Shown piece by piece: positions 18,449 through 27,076 of a DNA stretch of 62,071 bases. The notes under the pieces were generated by a model. The model worked only from the letters and a program-made list of their open reading frames with translations. It was not told the DNA's origin and did no database searches. The stretch's first letter is position 1; each line of letters starts with the position of its first letter. The translations under genes were made by a program, and so were the position numbers. The stretch covers positions 78,705-140,775 of the forward strand of contig JAHDDO010000005.1 of the NCBI GenBank assembly GCA_020629315.1, given 5' to 3'. Origin of the DNA: Saprospiraceae bacterium. GTDB taxonomy: Bacteria > Bacteroidota > Bacteroidia > Chitinophagales > Saprospiraceae.

Positions 18449-18538
18449 CGTTGAAGCACGCTTCAACGTTTACACTAAAGAATTTCAATACCCTTTTTTT
18501 AGGTAGGCTCTTTCTGAGAGTCTGCCTTTTTTATTTTT
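18449..18538 (+). ncRNA. Candidate small structured RNA (or structured leader) ending in a terminator
   Basis: Between the promoter at 18415-18444 and an intrinsic terminator at 18501-18538 lies a stretch with no protein-like frame that starts with a perfect 9-bp hairpin (CGTTGAAGC, loop AC, GCTTCAACG at 18449-18468). An outer 6-bp CTTTAG/CTAAAG pairing at 18439-18444 and 18475-18480 could extend it. Transcription from the promoter would yield an RNA of about 80-90 nt closed by the terminator, the shape of a bacterial sRNA. It matches no RNA family I know. It could instead be an attenuated leader of the esterase gene, or the promoter may be fortuitous. Confidence 0.35.
18501..18538 (+). terminator. 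Rho-independent terminator
   Basis: A 10-bp stem AGGTAGGCTC/GAGTCTGCCT (two G-T pairs) with a 7-nt loop is followed by TTTTTTATTTTT. It lies 45 nt before the esterase ATG and would end transcripts from the VWA gene or from the candidate sRNA. Confidence 0.75.
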
Positions 18539-18582
18539 CACATCTATTATTGGTACTGTCTTACTGAAATAAAAATTCTAAG

Positions 18583-19548
18583 ATGAAAGGATATCATGAT
18601 TACGTTTTTTTGTTTTCCTTCTTACTCATTTCCAATGTATGCCCAGCCCAAGAAAAAATAGAAGGGAGCTTTGCCTTTGAAAATGATCCCGAAAAAAAGT
18701 ATGCATTATATGTGCCTAGCTCATATACAGAAGGCACTCCCAATGCTTTAATGCTAGGTCTTCACCCTTTTAATGTGAATAGATGGGACGCCATCTCTTG
18801 GAGAGATACCTTAACCGCATTTGCCGAAGAAAATCAATTAGTACTGGTGTGTCCTGATGGTGGTGATGATGGAAAGGTGGATGATGAAATCGATACTGCC
18901 TTCACCTCCTTTCTATTAGATACCATTATGTCCAGCTATAGCATTGATCATAACAATATATATTGTATGGGATTTTCTTGGGGTGGCAGAACCAGTTATA
19001 CTTATGCTCTTAATCACCCTGGGATCTTTAAAGGGGTAATGCCAATTGGTGCTGCAATTGATGGCACTTCCTTAATTGATAATGTATCTTCCAACGCATC
19101 ACTCATGGATTTTTATGTGGTCCATGGTTCGTTAGATGCGACAAATACCAGGTATTTTCCTTTACTAGAATATTTAGAGGATCATGATGCTTGTCACGAA
19201 ACAATCTTGCTGAATGGTGTGGGTCATACCATTGATTTTGATAATAGAAACACTATTTTATCCGAAGCTTACCAATGGTTAAAGGGAGATAACTGTTTCA
19301 GTTCGGTACAAAATGTCAATCAATCTATAATTATAAGCCCTAATCCAGCTAGATCTGGCCAAAAAATCAGCTTTAGTGAAATGGGAAGTATTCAATTATT
19401 TGATTCTAAGGGCACTTTACTATGTTCCGAACTATCATCGAATACACTCGCAATTCCTTCTAATATTCAAGCAGGCATATACTACGTACGTTTATCATCC
19501 GCGAACAAAGCACCTAACGTTTCTCCTTTATTTATTATGGGATCTTAA
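18583..19548 (+). CDS. T9SS-exported alpha/beta-hydrolase esterase (PHB-depolymerase/LpqC type)
   Basis: 321 residues: signal peptide (about 1-22, ending P-A-Q), an alpha/beta-hydrolase domain (about 30-235) and a T9SS type A sorting domain (about 245-321). The nucleophile elbow is G-F-S132-W-G-G at 130-135. The acid is probably the Asp of H-G-S-L-D-A-T-N, and the base His is in G-V-G-H-T-I-D-F. The C-terminal part has I-I-S-P-N-P-A-R-S-G followed by a G-I-Y-Y-V-R strand, the standard sorting signal. It should therefore be released or surface-attached and cleave an ester, such as a polyester or aryl-carbohydrate ester; substrate unknown. The 3' end overlaps the DUF4249 gene by 14 bp. Confidence 0.88.
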   Translation: MKGYHDYVFLFSFLLISNVCPAQEKIEGSFAFENDPEKKYALYVPSSYTEGTPNALMLGLHPFNVNRWDAISWRDTLTAFAEENQLVLVCPDGGDDGKVDDEIDTAFTSFLLDTIMSSYSIDHNNIYCMGFSWGGRTSYTYALNHPGIFKGVMPIGAAIDGTSLIDNVSSNASLMDFYVVHGSLDATNTRYFPLLEYLEDHDACHETILLNGVGHTIDFDNRNTILSEAYQWLKGDNCFSSVQNVNQSIIISPNPARSGQKISFSEMGSIQLFDSKGTLLCSELSSNTLAIPSNIQAGIYYVRLSSANKAPNVSPLFIMGS

Positions 19549-20416
19549 TGCGTTCAGTCGTAACGTTGGCACCTGTGAATATACCATACCCTCCGGCTAT
19601 ATTTTCATGGATACTAGGCGGTTCAGTGAAAGGGCCTCCCGCATTTAGATACGATTCATAACTTACATTAAAAAAGTACTTATCCTTGGTCAAGTGCTCT
19701 AGTCTTATTAAGTAAAAAGAACTGTCCGCATTTTCAGAAAAATTATCTACAGACAAGGATAAATCATAATTATTCCCATCAAATGATTGATCAGAAAATA
19801 CAAACCCGGCTCCCGACCTTTCTAATGTAAAATCGATAGTTTCTGGATACAATAATGATATACCTGATCCAGACTCATAAAAGCTTTCCTTCCAAATACT
19901 TACTTTGTAATAGTTTTCCTCACCTTCTTCATCATTAAAAGAGAATTCAATCAAATCTGCCTTTTCACCAAAGGAATTAATAGCGCCTTCTACTTCAAGA
20001 TTGCTTGAAAGCAATCGCACTTCATTAGGTATGGTTTGAGACGAACTAACAGGGTCGAATCCTTCTTTTTCAATGGTAAGCTCATAGGTGTCACCAGCCT
20101 CTGGTGGTGATTCCAGTTTGATAAAATACTCACTGAATCCTTCCGAAATTGTCTCAATTGCGTTTTCCCCATTAACTAATAATTCTACATTGGCTTCACT
20201 TATTTTCTTAACAGTAGTTGTATCTAAAATTCCAGCACTGTTATAGATACCTAAAGTCAATTGTAGGGCTCCTGATTCCAAATGACCTGATGCTGTAATA
20301 CGTGGCTCATGTTCTGGAATATCAATTTCTACCACTTGTGTAAATCTATCCGTGCCACATGCTGAAACGACTATGGCAGCAAGTATCAAGAGAATGTTGG
20401 GCTTGTTCTTTTTCAT
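19535..20416 (-). CDS. DUF4249 family lipoprotein
   Basis: 293 residues with a good lipobox (V-S-A-C20) and then the family pattern V-V-E-I-D-I-P-E-H-E-P-R-I-T-A-S-G. The mature part is beta-rich. Members of this family sit beside TonB-dependent receptors in Bacteroidota and probably act as an outer-membrane partner, analogous to but unrelated to SusD. Here the receptor gene lies directly upstream with only 3 bp between, which supports a receptor-lipoprotein complex. The ligand is unknown. Its 3' end overlaps the convergent esterase gene. Confidence 0.88.
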   Translation of the reverse strand: MKKNKPNILLILAAIVVSACGTDRFTQVVEIDIPEHEPRITASGHLESGALQLTLGIYNSAGILDTTTVKKISEANVELLVNGENAIETISEGFSEYFIKLESPPEAGDTYELTIEKEGFDPVSSSQTIPNEVRLLSSNLEVEGAINSFGEKADLIEFSFNDEEGEENYYKVSIWKESFYESGSGISLLYPETIDFTLERSGAGFVFSDQSFDGNNYDLSLSVDNFSENADSSFYLIRLEHLTKDKYFFNVSYESYLNAGGPFTEPPSIHENIAGGYGIFTGANVTTERIKIP

Positions 20417-20419
20417 GAT

Positions 20420-22774
20420 CTAAAATTTTACACCTAATGCTATTGAAGGAATAATAGGAAGAATAGATACTTCCTTGAAAACGCGCTCAAATGAAATGCT
20501 CCCATCATCTCCAATGACTAAATCGCTATCCGCGAAAATATAATATGGGTTTCGATGCCAATAAGCATTATAGACGCCAAAATTCCAGTTAAATTGAAAT
20601 CCATTACGTTCCTTTCCTTGACGCTCTGCGCCGATATCTAATCGATGGTAATCAGACATACGAAAGGAGTTTTTATCTCCTAGTGATTCGACAATTGGCG
20701 TACTAAATAGATCCGGATCCTCTAAGGATAATTGATATTCAAAGATGGGTAGTGATATTGCGTTTCCAGTCCCATAAATCCAAGCCGCTGACAAATTCCA
20801 TCGTTCACTTAATTGATGACTTAATACAATTGACAAATCATGACGCCTATCATATCTAAATGGAAAAGTCCGTCCTCCGTTTATGAGTTCAAATGTTCTA
20901 TTATTCCAGGCGAGTGTGTATCCAATCCAACCGGTCGTTTTTCCTGTTTTCTTTTGCAAAAATACTTCCCATCCATATGCTTCACCTTGTCCTTGGGTTA
21001 CTTTATCTTGCCAATCGCTAGAGAAGTCAAATAAAAAGGAAGCACCCGGTTTAAATGAAATAACATCATCCATTTGCTTGTAATACACCTCCGTGCTAAA
21101 TTCAAATCCATTATCTAAATTATACGCATAACCCATAGCGACTTGCCAGGCTCTTTGTGGTGCTATTCTGGCTGTACTGGGGACCCATAAATCCGTAGGT
21201 AAGGAAAGAGCTTCACTGGTTAGTAAATTAATATTCTGCGTCATGGTGCTGAAAGAAGCCTTAATTGAACTCTTGTTAGAAAGAAGGTATCGGAGGCCTA
21301 AACGAGGTTGGACCGAAAAATAAACTTTATCATCGGTATCAAAAATGGATCCGTGTAAGCCTACATTAGCCTTGAAAGCACCGAATTGAATATCATCTTC
21401 TATATATATATCATGTTCTAACGAATAGAACGGGTCATTACCAAAATTAAACGTGCTATCAATATCTTCGAGACCCACTTCGAAAGCAATGGCACCTGGA
21501 TCATATTTATGACGTACGGTTCCCGCTCCAAAGCGGATATAATGATTAGGGTTAGGTATGAAATCAAAATCTACCTTAGCTCCAAAATCACGAATGCCCG
21601 ATTGATAAATGGCTCTAAATGATTGTCTAATTCCCGCGAAATTGTCTTCTTGAAAAACATCAAATGTGATGTCATAATTAGAATACGTCAGGGTCGTATT
21701 TGCAAATAACTTAGGTCTAATTTGATAATTCCACCGTAATGATGCTATCGAGTTACCCCAGTTTATACCCCCGCCTACTTTGAATTCATCTTCAGTAACT
21801 TCATTACTGAATACATCCGACCCATTATAAAAGCTTGCGAATAAGCGATGTTTATCATTAATCTTGTGGTTAAGCTTAGCATTTAAATCATAGAAGTATA
21901 AACCCAATTTAAAATCCTGGTCATTCTGCCTATTAGCTAATGAAATAAATGGTCTCGCGGCTAGATCAGCATACGTTCTTCTTCCAGATACTAAGAAAGA
22001 TGTTCTATCTTTTATTATCGGGCCTTCCAAGGTCAATTTAGATGAAATCACCCCGATAGAGCCTTCACCATGAAACTCCTGCATATTTCCATCTTTCATA
22101 TTAATCTCTAAGACTGAAGATAATCGACCACCATATCGTGCAGGAAATCCACCTTTGGTAAGACTGACATTCTTTATAGCATCGGCATTGAACACCGAAA
22201 ATATCCCTAATACATGAGAAACATTATACACGGGTACACCATCTAATAGGACTAAATTTTGATCAGGACTCCCGCCCCTGACATAGAGCCCATTTTGGCC
22301 TTCACCACCCGATTGCACCCCAGGCAATAATTGCAATGCTTTTAGCACATCTACCTCACCTAATAAGGCAGGAATCCGCTTAATCTGTTGAACCGGAACC
22401 TCTACACGACTCATTTGGGTCTCTTCCGCAATATTTTCGAAACGCTCCGCAATGATCTCTACTTCTTCCAGGACACTTCCTTGACCTAATTTGAAGGTAA
22501 AGGATTGATCCTTAGTCAGATTTATGCTTGCTTCTACAGTCTCATAACCGAGATATGATGCCAGCAAGGTTACTTCCTTTTGATCTAAGGTGATACTAAA
22601 GAAGCCATAGGTATTAGTGACTGTGCCTAATCCTGAAGTTTTGTCAACGACAGTGGCGCCAATTAGCTTTTCACCGCTTGCTGCATCTTCAACATATCCA
22701 CTAATTGTGTTTTGGCTAAAAAGAATTAACGGAAGGCATAGCCATAAAAGGAAGGTAGTAATAGATTGTTTCAT
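20420..22774 (-). CDS. TonB-dependent receptor paired with DUF4249 lipoprotein
   Basis: 784 residues. Signal peptide, a CarboxypepD_reg-like domain (about 22-105, beginning I-S-G-Y-V-E-D-A-A-S-G-E), plug domain (about 115-225, with L-Y-V-R-G-G-S-P-D-Q-N-L-V-L-L-D-G-V-P) and a long beta barrel ending L-G-V-K-F. The plug sequence is very similar in layout to the receptor at 33834-36110. It forms a two-gene unit with the DUF4249 gene. There is no SusD. The barrel is the outer-membrane entry route energised by TonB; the substrate cannot be predicted. Confidence 0.92.
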   Translation of the reverse strand: MKQSITTFLLWLCLPLILFSQNTISGYVEDAASGEKLIGATVVDKTSGLGTVTNTYGFFSITLDQKEVTLLASYLGYETVEASINLTKDQSFTFKLGQGSVLEEVEIIAERFENIAEETQMSRVEVPVQQIKRIPALLGEVDVLKALQLLPGVQSGGEGQNGLYVRGGSPDQNLVLLDGVPVYNVSHVLGIFSVFNADAIKNVSLTKGGFPARYGGRLSSVLEINMKDGNMQEFHGEGSIGVISSKLTLEGPIIKDRTSFLVSGRRTYADLAARPFISLANRQNDQDFKLGLYFYDLNAKLNHKINDKHRLFASFYNGSDVFSNEVTEDEFKVGGGINWGNSIASLRWNYQIRPKLFANTTLTYSNYDITFDVFQEDNFAGIRQSFRAIYQSGIRDFGAKVDFDFIPNPNHYIRFGAGTVRHKYDPGAIAFEVGLEDIDSTFNFGNDPFYSLEHDIYIEDDIQFGAFKANVGLHGSIFDTDDKVYFSVQPRLGLRYLLSNKSSIKASFSTMTQNINLLTSEALSLPTDLWVPSTARIAPQRAWQVAMGYAYNLDNGFEFSTEVYYKQMDDVISFKPGASFLFDFSSDWQDKVTQGQGEAYGWEVFLQKKTGKTTGWIGYTLAWNNRTFELINGGRTFPFRYDRRHDLSIVLSHQLSERWNLSAAWIYGTGNAISLPIFEYQLSLEDPDLFSTPIVESLGDKNSFRMSDYHRLDIGAERQGKERNGFQFNWNFGVYNAYWHRNPYYIFADSDLVIGDDGSISFERVFKEVSILPIIPSIALGVKF

Positions 22775-22825
22775 TTGGGTCGTTAAAATCGTTATGCTAA
22801 AAACGGAATAATGCCTGGCTAAGTA

Positions 22826-24001
22826 TTATTCATATAGAAAATTCTGGCCCTGCGTATTTATTTCTACCTGATTTTTATGGGAGCTTTCTACGCGACCGAT
22901 AATCTGGGCATCAATGGAAAATGAATTTGCGATATCTATCAATTCAGAAGCTGTGGTCTGATCTGTATATATCTCTAATCGTGTACCCATGTTAAAAACC
23001 TTATACATCTCCTTTAATGGTGTATTAGACTCTTCCTGGATGATTTTAAATAAAGTAGGTATGGCGGGCAAATTATCCTTTATCACTTTTTTATTATTCA
23101 GGAATCTAAGCACCTTACTGTGAGCTCCTCCTGTATTATGGATAATCCCATTTATTTGCTCCTTATAGCCTTTTACCATTTTAACTAACATGGGAATATA
23201 GGTACGTGTAGGGCTTAGCACCAGTTTTCCTAAGGGTATTTTCTCTTCAGCTATCTGTACCTCTTCTGTTAGCAAACGACTTCCTGAATACACTAAGTCA
23301 GCAGGTACGGCAGGATCATAACTTTCTGGATATTTATGTCTGTATGAATGATGAAAAACATCATGTCTCGCTGATGTTAATCCATTACTACCCATGCCAC
23401 CATTATATTCGTTTTCATAGCTTGCCTGTCCATCTGAGGCAAAACCAACGATTACATCTCCATCCTGTATATTATTGACGATGAGATCTTTTCGGGGCAT
23501 CCTCCCAAAGACCGTAAAGCCTACATCAATACTGCGAACAATATCTCCGACATCTGCCGTTTCACCACCACCATGTCTTATCGATACACCACTTTCTCGT
23601 AGTAGTTCAATGTAATCCTGAGTGCCATGAATAATCTCTTTAATGACATCACCAGGAATTAGGTTTTTATTTCGACCAATGGTAGATGATAAAACAAAGT
23701 CATTGATCATTCCCACGGATGCCATATCATCTAAGTTCATAACTAAAGCATCCTGCGCTATTCCTCGCCAAACACTTAGATCGCCTGTTTCTTTCCAGTA
23801 TATATAAGCTAGACTGGGTTTAGTACCAGCGGTATCCGCATGTATAATATTGCAATGGGATTCAGCTCCTCCTGTAAAGTCTGGCAATATTTTACAAAAT
23901 GCAAGAGGAAATAATCCTTTATCAAGAGTCTTAACGGCTTCATGTACTTCATCCTTCGAAGCGGAAACCCCTCTCTTATCATATCTGCCCAATTCTTTCA
24001 T
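22826..24001 (-). CDS. purM: Phosphoribosylformylglycinamidine cyclo-ligase (AIR synthase)
   Basis: Fifth step of purine synthesis: ATP-dependent ring closure of FGAM to aminoimidazole ribotide. The 391-residue protein has the PurM features: the S-H-C-N-I-I-H-A-D-T-A-G-T-K-P-S-L-A segment near residue 50, the D-D-M-A-S-V-G ATP-site segment, the H-G-G-G-E-T-A-D loop and a Gly-rich N-E-Y-N-G-G-M-G-S-N-G-L stretch. It is longer than the roughly 345 residues of enterobacterial PurM, as is usual for the Bacteroidota form. No other pur gene is nearby. It follows the ABC permease gene after a 51-bp gap on the same strand. Confidence 0.88.
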   Translation of the reverse strand: MKELGRYDKRGVSASKDEVHEAVKTLDKGLFPLAFCKILPDFTGGAESHCNIIHADTAGTKPSLAYIYWKETGDLSVWRGIAQDALVMNLDDMASVGMINDFVLSSTIGRNKNLIPGDVIKEIIHGTQDYIELLRESGVSIRHGGGETADVGDIVRSIDVGFTVFGRMPRKDLIVNNIQDGDVIVGFASDGQASYENEYNGGMGSNGLTSARHDVFHHSYRHKYPESYDPAVPADLVYSGSRLLTEEVQIAEEKIPLGKLVLSPTRTYIPMLVKMVKGYKEQINGIIHNTGGAHSKVLRFLNNKKVIKDNLPAIPTLFKIIQEESNTPLKEMYKVFNMGTRLEIYTDQTTASELIDIANSFSIDAQIIGRVESSHKNQVEINTQGQNFLYE

Positions 24002-24052
24002 AATTTAGCTAATGTGCCGCAAAAGTACATATATAGAAACGCTTCCCGTCTG

Positions 24053-25063
24053 CTATTTTAATTGAATTCTTGGATCTAAATAGGTATACAGTATATCCAT
24101 GAGAATATTCAAGCTTATAAAAAGCATGCAAATGATCAAAATACTGGCGGTCAATACCGGAACATCATAATTTAATAATGCTTGTACGGTTACAAATCCT
24201 ATTCCTTTAAATCGGAAAACACTTTCCACAAAGAAGGCACCAGATAATAGAGCGGCAAACCATCCGGAGATAGATGTTACAATTGGGTTGAATGCATTCT
24301 TCAATATGTGATTCCGAAAGATCAATTTAGAAGGTAGACCTTTAGCCATAGCTGTTAAAACAAAAGGTTTACCCATTGTATCTAAAAAGGCACTCCGGCT
24401 AATTTGGAGGATCACACTTACAGGCCGAATACCCAAGGCTATGGACGGAAGGATTAGATTTTTGGCGATAAACACTTCATCACCTAAATCATTGAGCTCC
24501 CAAAGACCACCTTGCATATTCAATCCAGTCACAGGAGCTAAAATAAACCCGAACACAATGGCAAAGAATATAGCACTGACATAACTGGGTATGGAGTACC
24601 CTAGGGTAGATATGGTAAGCAAGAAAGAATCTATCCAACGACCTTTGTTATAGGCTGCAATTATCCCGAATAAAATACCCAAAAAGCTTGCAATAAGTAT
24701 AGAACTCAGCGCTAGAATTAGCGTATTGGGTAAGGCTCTTTTCAATAGTAAGCCTACCGACTCTCCAGATTGGTAACTTTCGCGAAGATATGGGGTTTTA
24801 AAGCCTATCCTTTTATCCCCATTGACTTCTTTCATCCCTATTGGAGAAATATCCCTTATATAATACCTAATCTGTGTTATAAGCGATTTATCAAGGCCTA
24901 GTTCTTCTTTCTTTAATGCAAGCGTTTCATCATCTAATTGTTGTCCAAAACTTAATCTTGCTGGATCCACTGGTGACGCATAAATGATACTCAAGATTAA
25001 CAATACGACCATAAGCATGGATCCAAGTCCTAATACCAGTCTTTTTAAAATTTGAATAAACAT
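24053..25063 (-). CDS. ABC transporter permease, DppB/OppB type
   Basis: 336-residue inner-membrane permease of peptide/nickel importers. Helix 1 is at about residues 5-30, a periplasmic loop with D-P-A-R-L-S-F-G-Q-Q follows, then five more helices. The cytoplasmic coupling motif has the pattern R-S-A-F-L-D-T-M-G-K-P-F-V-L-T-A-M-A-K-G-L at about residues 225-245, the EAA loop. The other parts of such an importer (DppC, D, F and a binding protein) are not adjacent, so it is an orphan half here. Bacteroidota often encode these pieces at scattered sites. Whether it moves peptides is a family inference. Confidence 0.88.
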   Translation of the reverse strand: MFIQILKRLVLGLGSMLMVVLLILSIIYASPVDPARLSFGQQLDDETLALKKEELGLDKSLITQIRYYIRDISPIGMKEVNGDKRIGFKTPYLRESYQSGESVGLLLKRALPNTLILALSSILIASFLGILFGIIAAYNKGRWIDSFLLTISTLGYSIPSYVSAIFFAIVFGFILAPVTGLNMQGGLWELNDLGDEVFIAKNLILPSIALGIRPVSVILQISRSAFLDTMGKPFVLTAMAKGLPSKLIFRNHILKNAFNPIVTSISGWFAALLSGAFFVESVFRFKGIGFVTVQALLNYDVPVLTASILIICMLFISLNILMDILYTYLDPRIQLK

Positions 25064-25261
25064 TTACTTTGAAGAAATATAATTAAAAGTATTACAATTT
25101 TTAAGCTTGATTTCAAATCCGCTTGCCTATGTTTTGTAACTCGAGACCAAATGTTTAAAATTCATTAAATTAAACGTATGATATAGTCGTATCTAGAAAC
25201 CCCTTTCAAATTCTTTATTAGATTGTTTGTACTCTTAGCCATTTAAAATGTTGAAATCGGC

Positions 25262-25350
25262 GTATTGCATCGAGGTTGAAAACCTCGACGAACAAATGAT
25301 TTTTCCCGGTAACACATAATGCTTGTCGAGGATTGCAACCTCGTTAGAAT
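25262..25350. repeat. REP-like imperfect palindromic element
   Basis: Two hairpins of the same type lie close together. CGAGGTTGAAAACCTCG (25271-25287) is a 7-bp palindrome with a 3-nt loop, and CGAGGATTGCAACCTCG (25327-25343) is a related 5-bp palindrome. The second is also an imperfect reverse complement of the first, so the 73-bp span can fold into one large hairpin. The GAGG...CCTC cores and TTGCAACCTC ends resemble the REP/BIME sequences mobilised by REP-associated tyrosine transposases in this phylum. No transposase gene is in the window. The rest of the 396-bp gap 25064-25459 has no gene besides the bshC promoter at its end. Confidence 0.5.
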
Positions 25351-25410
25351 CCACTTTCAATAAAATATCTTCAATTATTTCCATTGTTCTATGAAACAAA
25401 TGCTTAGCTT

Positions 25411-25442
25411 TTTGTTAAGTACAAATACTAAAAATACCTTCG
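25411..25442 (+). promoter_or_regulatory. bshC: Bacteroidota-type promoter of bshC
   Basis: TTTG at 25411-25414, a 20-nt spacer and TACCTTCG at 25435-25442 fit the -33/-7 promoter pattern with one mismatch in the TAnnTTTG box. The ATG follows 17 nt later. Confidence 0.6.
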
Positions 25443-25459
25443 TAGGTAGAAAATAAGAC

Positions 25460-27076
25460 ATGCAGAAAAAACTCATTTCATTTGATGAAATATCTCAACT
25501 GTCTTCCAAGGATAAGGCTTATTTCAGACAAGAATCGTATTTGAATTCTTTTCTAACAGACTTTCCATCTGTGTCTTCCATTCTGAATCAAGCTAAAGAT
25601 AAAAAGGCATCATTTACTAGTGAACAACGGACCTTGTTGGTAGATGTGTTGAAAAAACAATATGCGCAGCGCTCGCTTACTCAGAGAGCTGAGGACAGTA
25701 TGAATGCGCTTCTGGATGAAAATACCTTCACTATTATTACAGCCCATCAACCATCCTTGCTAACCGGCCCCTTGTACTATATCTATAAGATCATAAGTGT
25801 TTTAAAACTATCAAGGCATCTAAATAATCAACAAAATGACTTCACATTTATTCCGCTGTTTATAACGGGAGGGGAAGATCACGACTTTGATGAAATTAAT
25901 CACGCTCAGATATTTAACAAACGCTTAGAATGGGACACTAAACAATCTGGCGCTGTAGGTCGAATGGAAATGAGTGGTCTTTCAGAGCTCATAGTCGAAT
26001 TAAAAGAGCTACTGGGGGAACGTTCAAAAGCCATTAATCTTGTCAATGAGATCCAGGAGAAATTGGCAAGCTTTACAAGCTATGCTTCTTTTACAATTTG
26101 GTTAACTGAGCGTCTCTTTATAGATACAGACCTGCTAATTATAAATATGGATGATAAAGATTTAAAGCAGTCTTTTATTCCGATCCTGAAAAAAGAATTA
26201 ACAGAGTCTTTCTCTAAGCCTTTGGTCAATGATACGCAAACGGCTCTCGCGGAGCATAATCATCAATCACAAGCATTTGCCCGTGATATTAATCTTTTCA
26301 TGCATAGTGATAATCAACGTCTAAGAATTGAAAAGAACGGCGAGCAATACCATCTCGTAGATTCGACTACCCATTACACGGAATCTGAAATACTGCAATA
26401 TTTGAATGATCATCCTGAAAACTTTTCTCCAAATGTAGTTTTAAGACCATTGTACCAAGAGCATTGCATGCCCAATGTAGCCTATGTCGGCGGTGGAGGT
26501 GAACTGAGTTATTGGCTAGAACGAAAAAGTCAATTCGAAGCTATTCATTTGCCTTTCCCTATACTTGTTCGACGGCATTCAGCCCTTATAATTGAGGCAA
26601 AAGATGGTCAAACTTGGCAGCAACTGGGATTTAATATTGAAGACATTTTTGAAGAAGAGCATATACTTATAAAATCCTATCTCACTCGAAGTAGCGAAAT
26701 AGATCTGGATTTAGAGCCGCTATTAAATCGTGCAAGTGCAGTATATAATGAGCTCAGTGAATTATCAAATAAAGTTGACCCCACCCTTAGCAAATCTATT
26801 CAAGCGGCCTCTGTTAAGCATACTAAAAGTTTAGAACAATTAGGTTCTAGGATCACAAGAGCCCTTAAAGCAAAAGAAGAGGTATCCATTACAAAAATCA
26901 AGAAAATTAAAGCAAAGTACTTTCCAAACAATGGATTACAGGAACGCTATACGAATGTATTTGAGTTCATTTCAAAGTATGGAATCACATTCATTTCTAA
27001 AGTGGAAGACTCCTTTGAGGACTTTCCAAAGGAATTTGAAGTTATTATGCTTGAGAAAGACGATTTTCCGGCTTAA
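25460..27076 (+). CDS. bshC: Bacillithiol biosynthesis cysteine-adding enzyme
   Basis: BshC joins cysteine to glucosaminyl-malate in the last step of bacillithiol synthesis, the thiol buffer used by many Bacillota and Bacteroidota. The 538-residue protein has the family's N-terminal T-A-H-Q-P-S-L-L-T-G-P-L-Y segment (about residues 93-107), I-T-G-G-E-D-H-D-F-D-E-I-N at about 135-147 and the nucleotide-like Y-V-G-G-G-G-E-L-S-Y-W-L motif near residue 350, then a long coiled coil after 430. Length is normal. BshA and BshB are not in the window. It has its own promoter, and its last 32 bp overlap the convergent accD gene. Confidence 0.92.
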   Translation: MQKKLISFDEISQLSSKDKAYFRQESYLNSFLTDFPSVSSILNQAKDKKASFTSEQRTLLVDVLKKQYAQRSLTQRAEDSMNALLDENTFTIITAHQPSLLTGPLYYIYKIISVLKLSRHLNNQQNDFTFIPLFITGGEDHDFDEINHAQIFNKRLEWDTKQSGAVGRMEMSGLSELIVELKELLGERSKAINLVNEIQEKLASFTSYASFTIWLTERLFIDTDLLIINMDDKDLKQSFIPILKKELTESFSKPLVNDTQTALAEHNHQSQAFARDINLFMHSDNQRLRIEKNGEQYHLVDSTTHYTESEILQYLNDHPENFSPNVVLRPLYQEHCMPNVAYVGGGGELSYWLERKSQFEAIHLPFPILVRRHSALIIEAKDGQTWQQLGFNIEDIFEEEHILIKSYLTRSSEIDLDLEPLLNRASAVYNELSELSNKVDPTLSKSIQAASVKHTKSLEQLGSRITRALKAKEEVSITKIKKIKAKYFPNNGLQERYTNVFEFISKYGITFISKVEDSFEDFPKEFEVIMLEKDDFPA

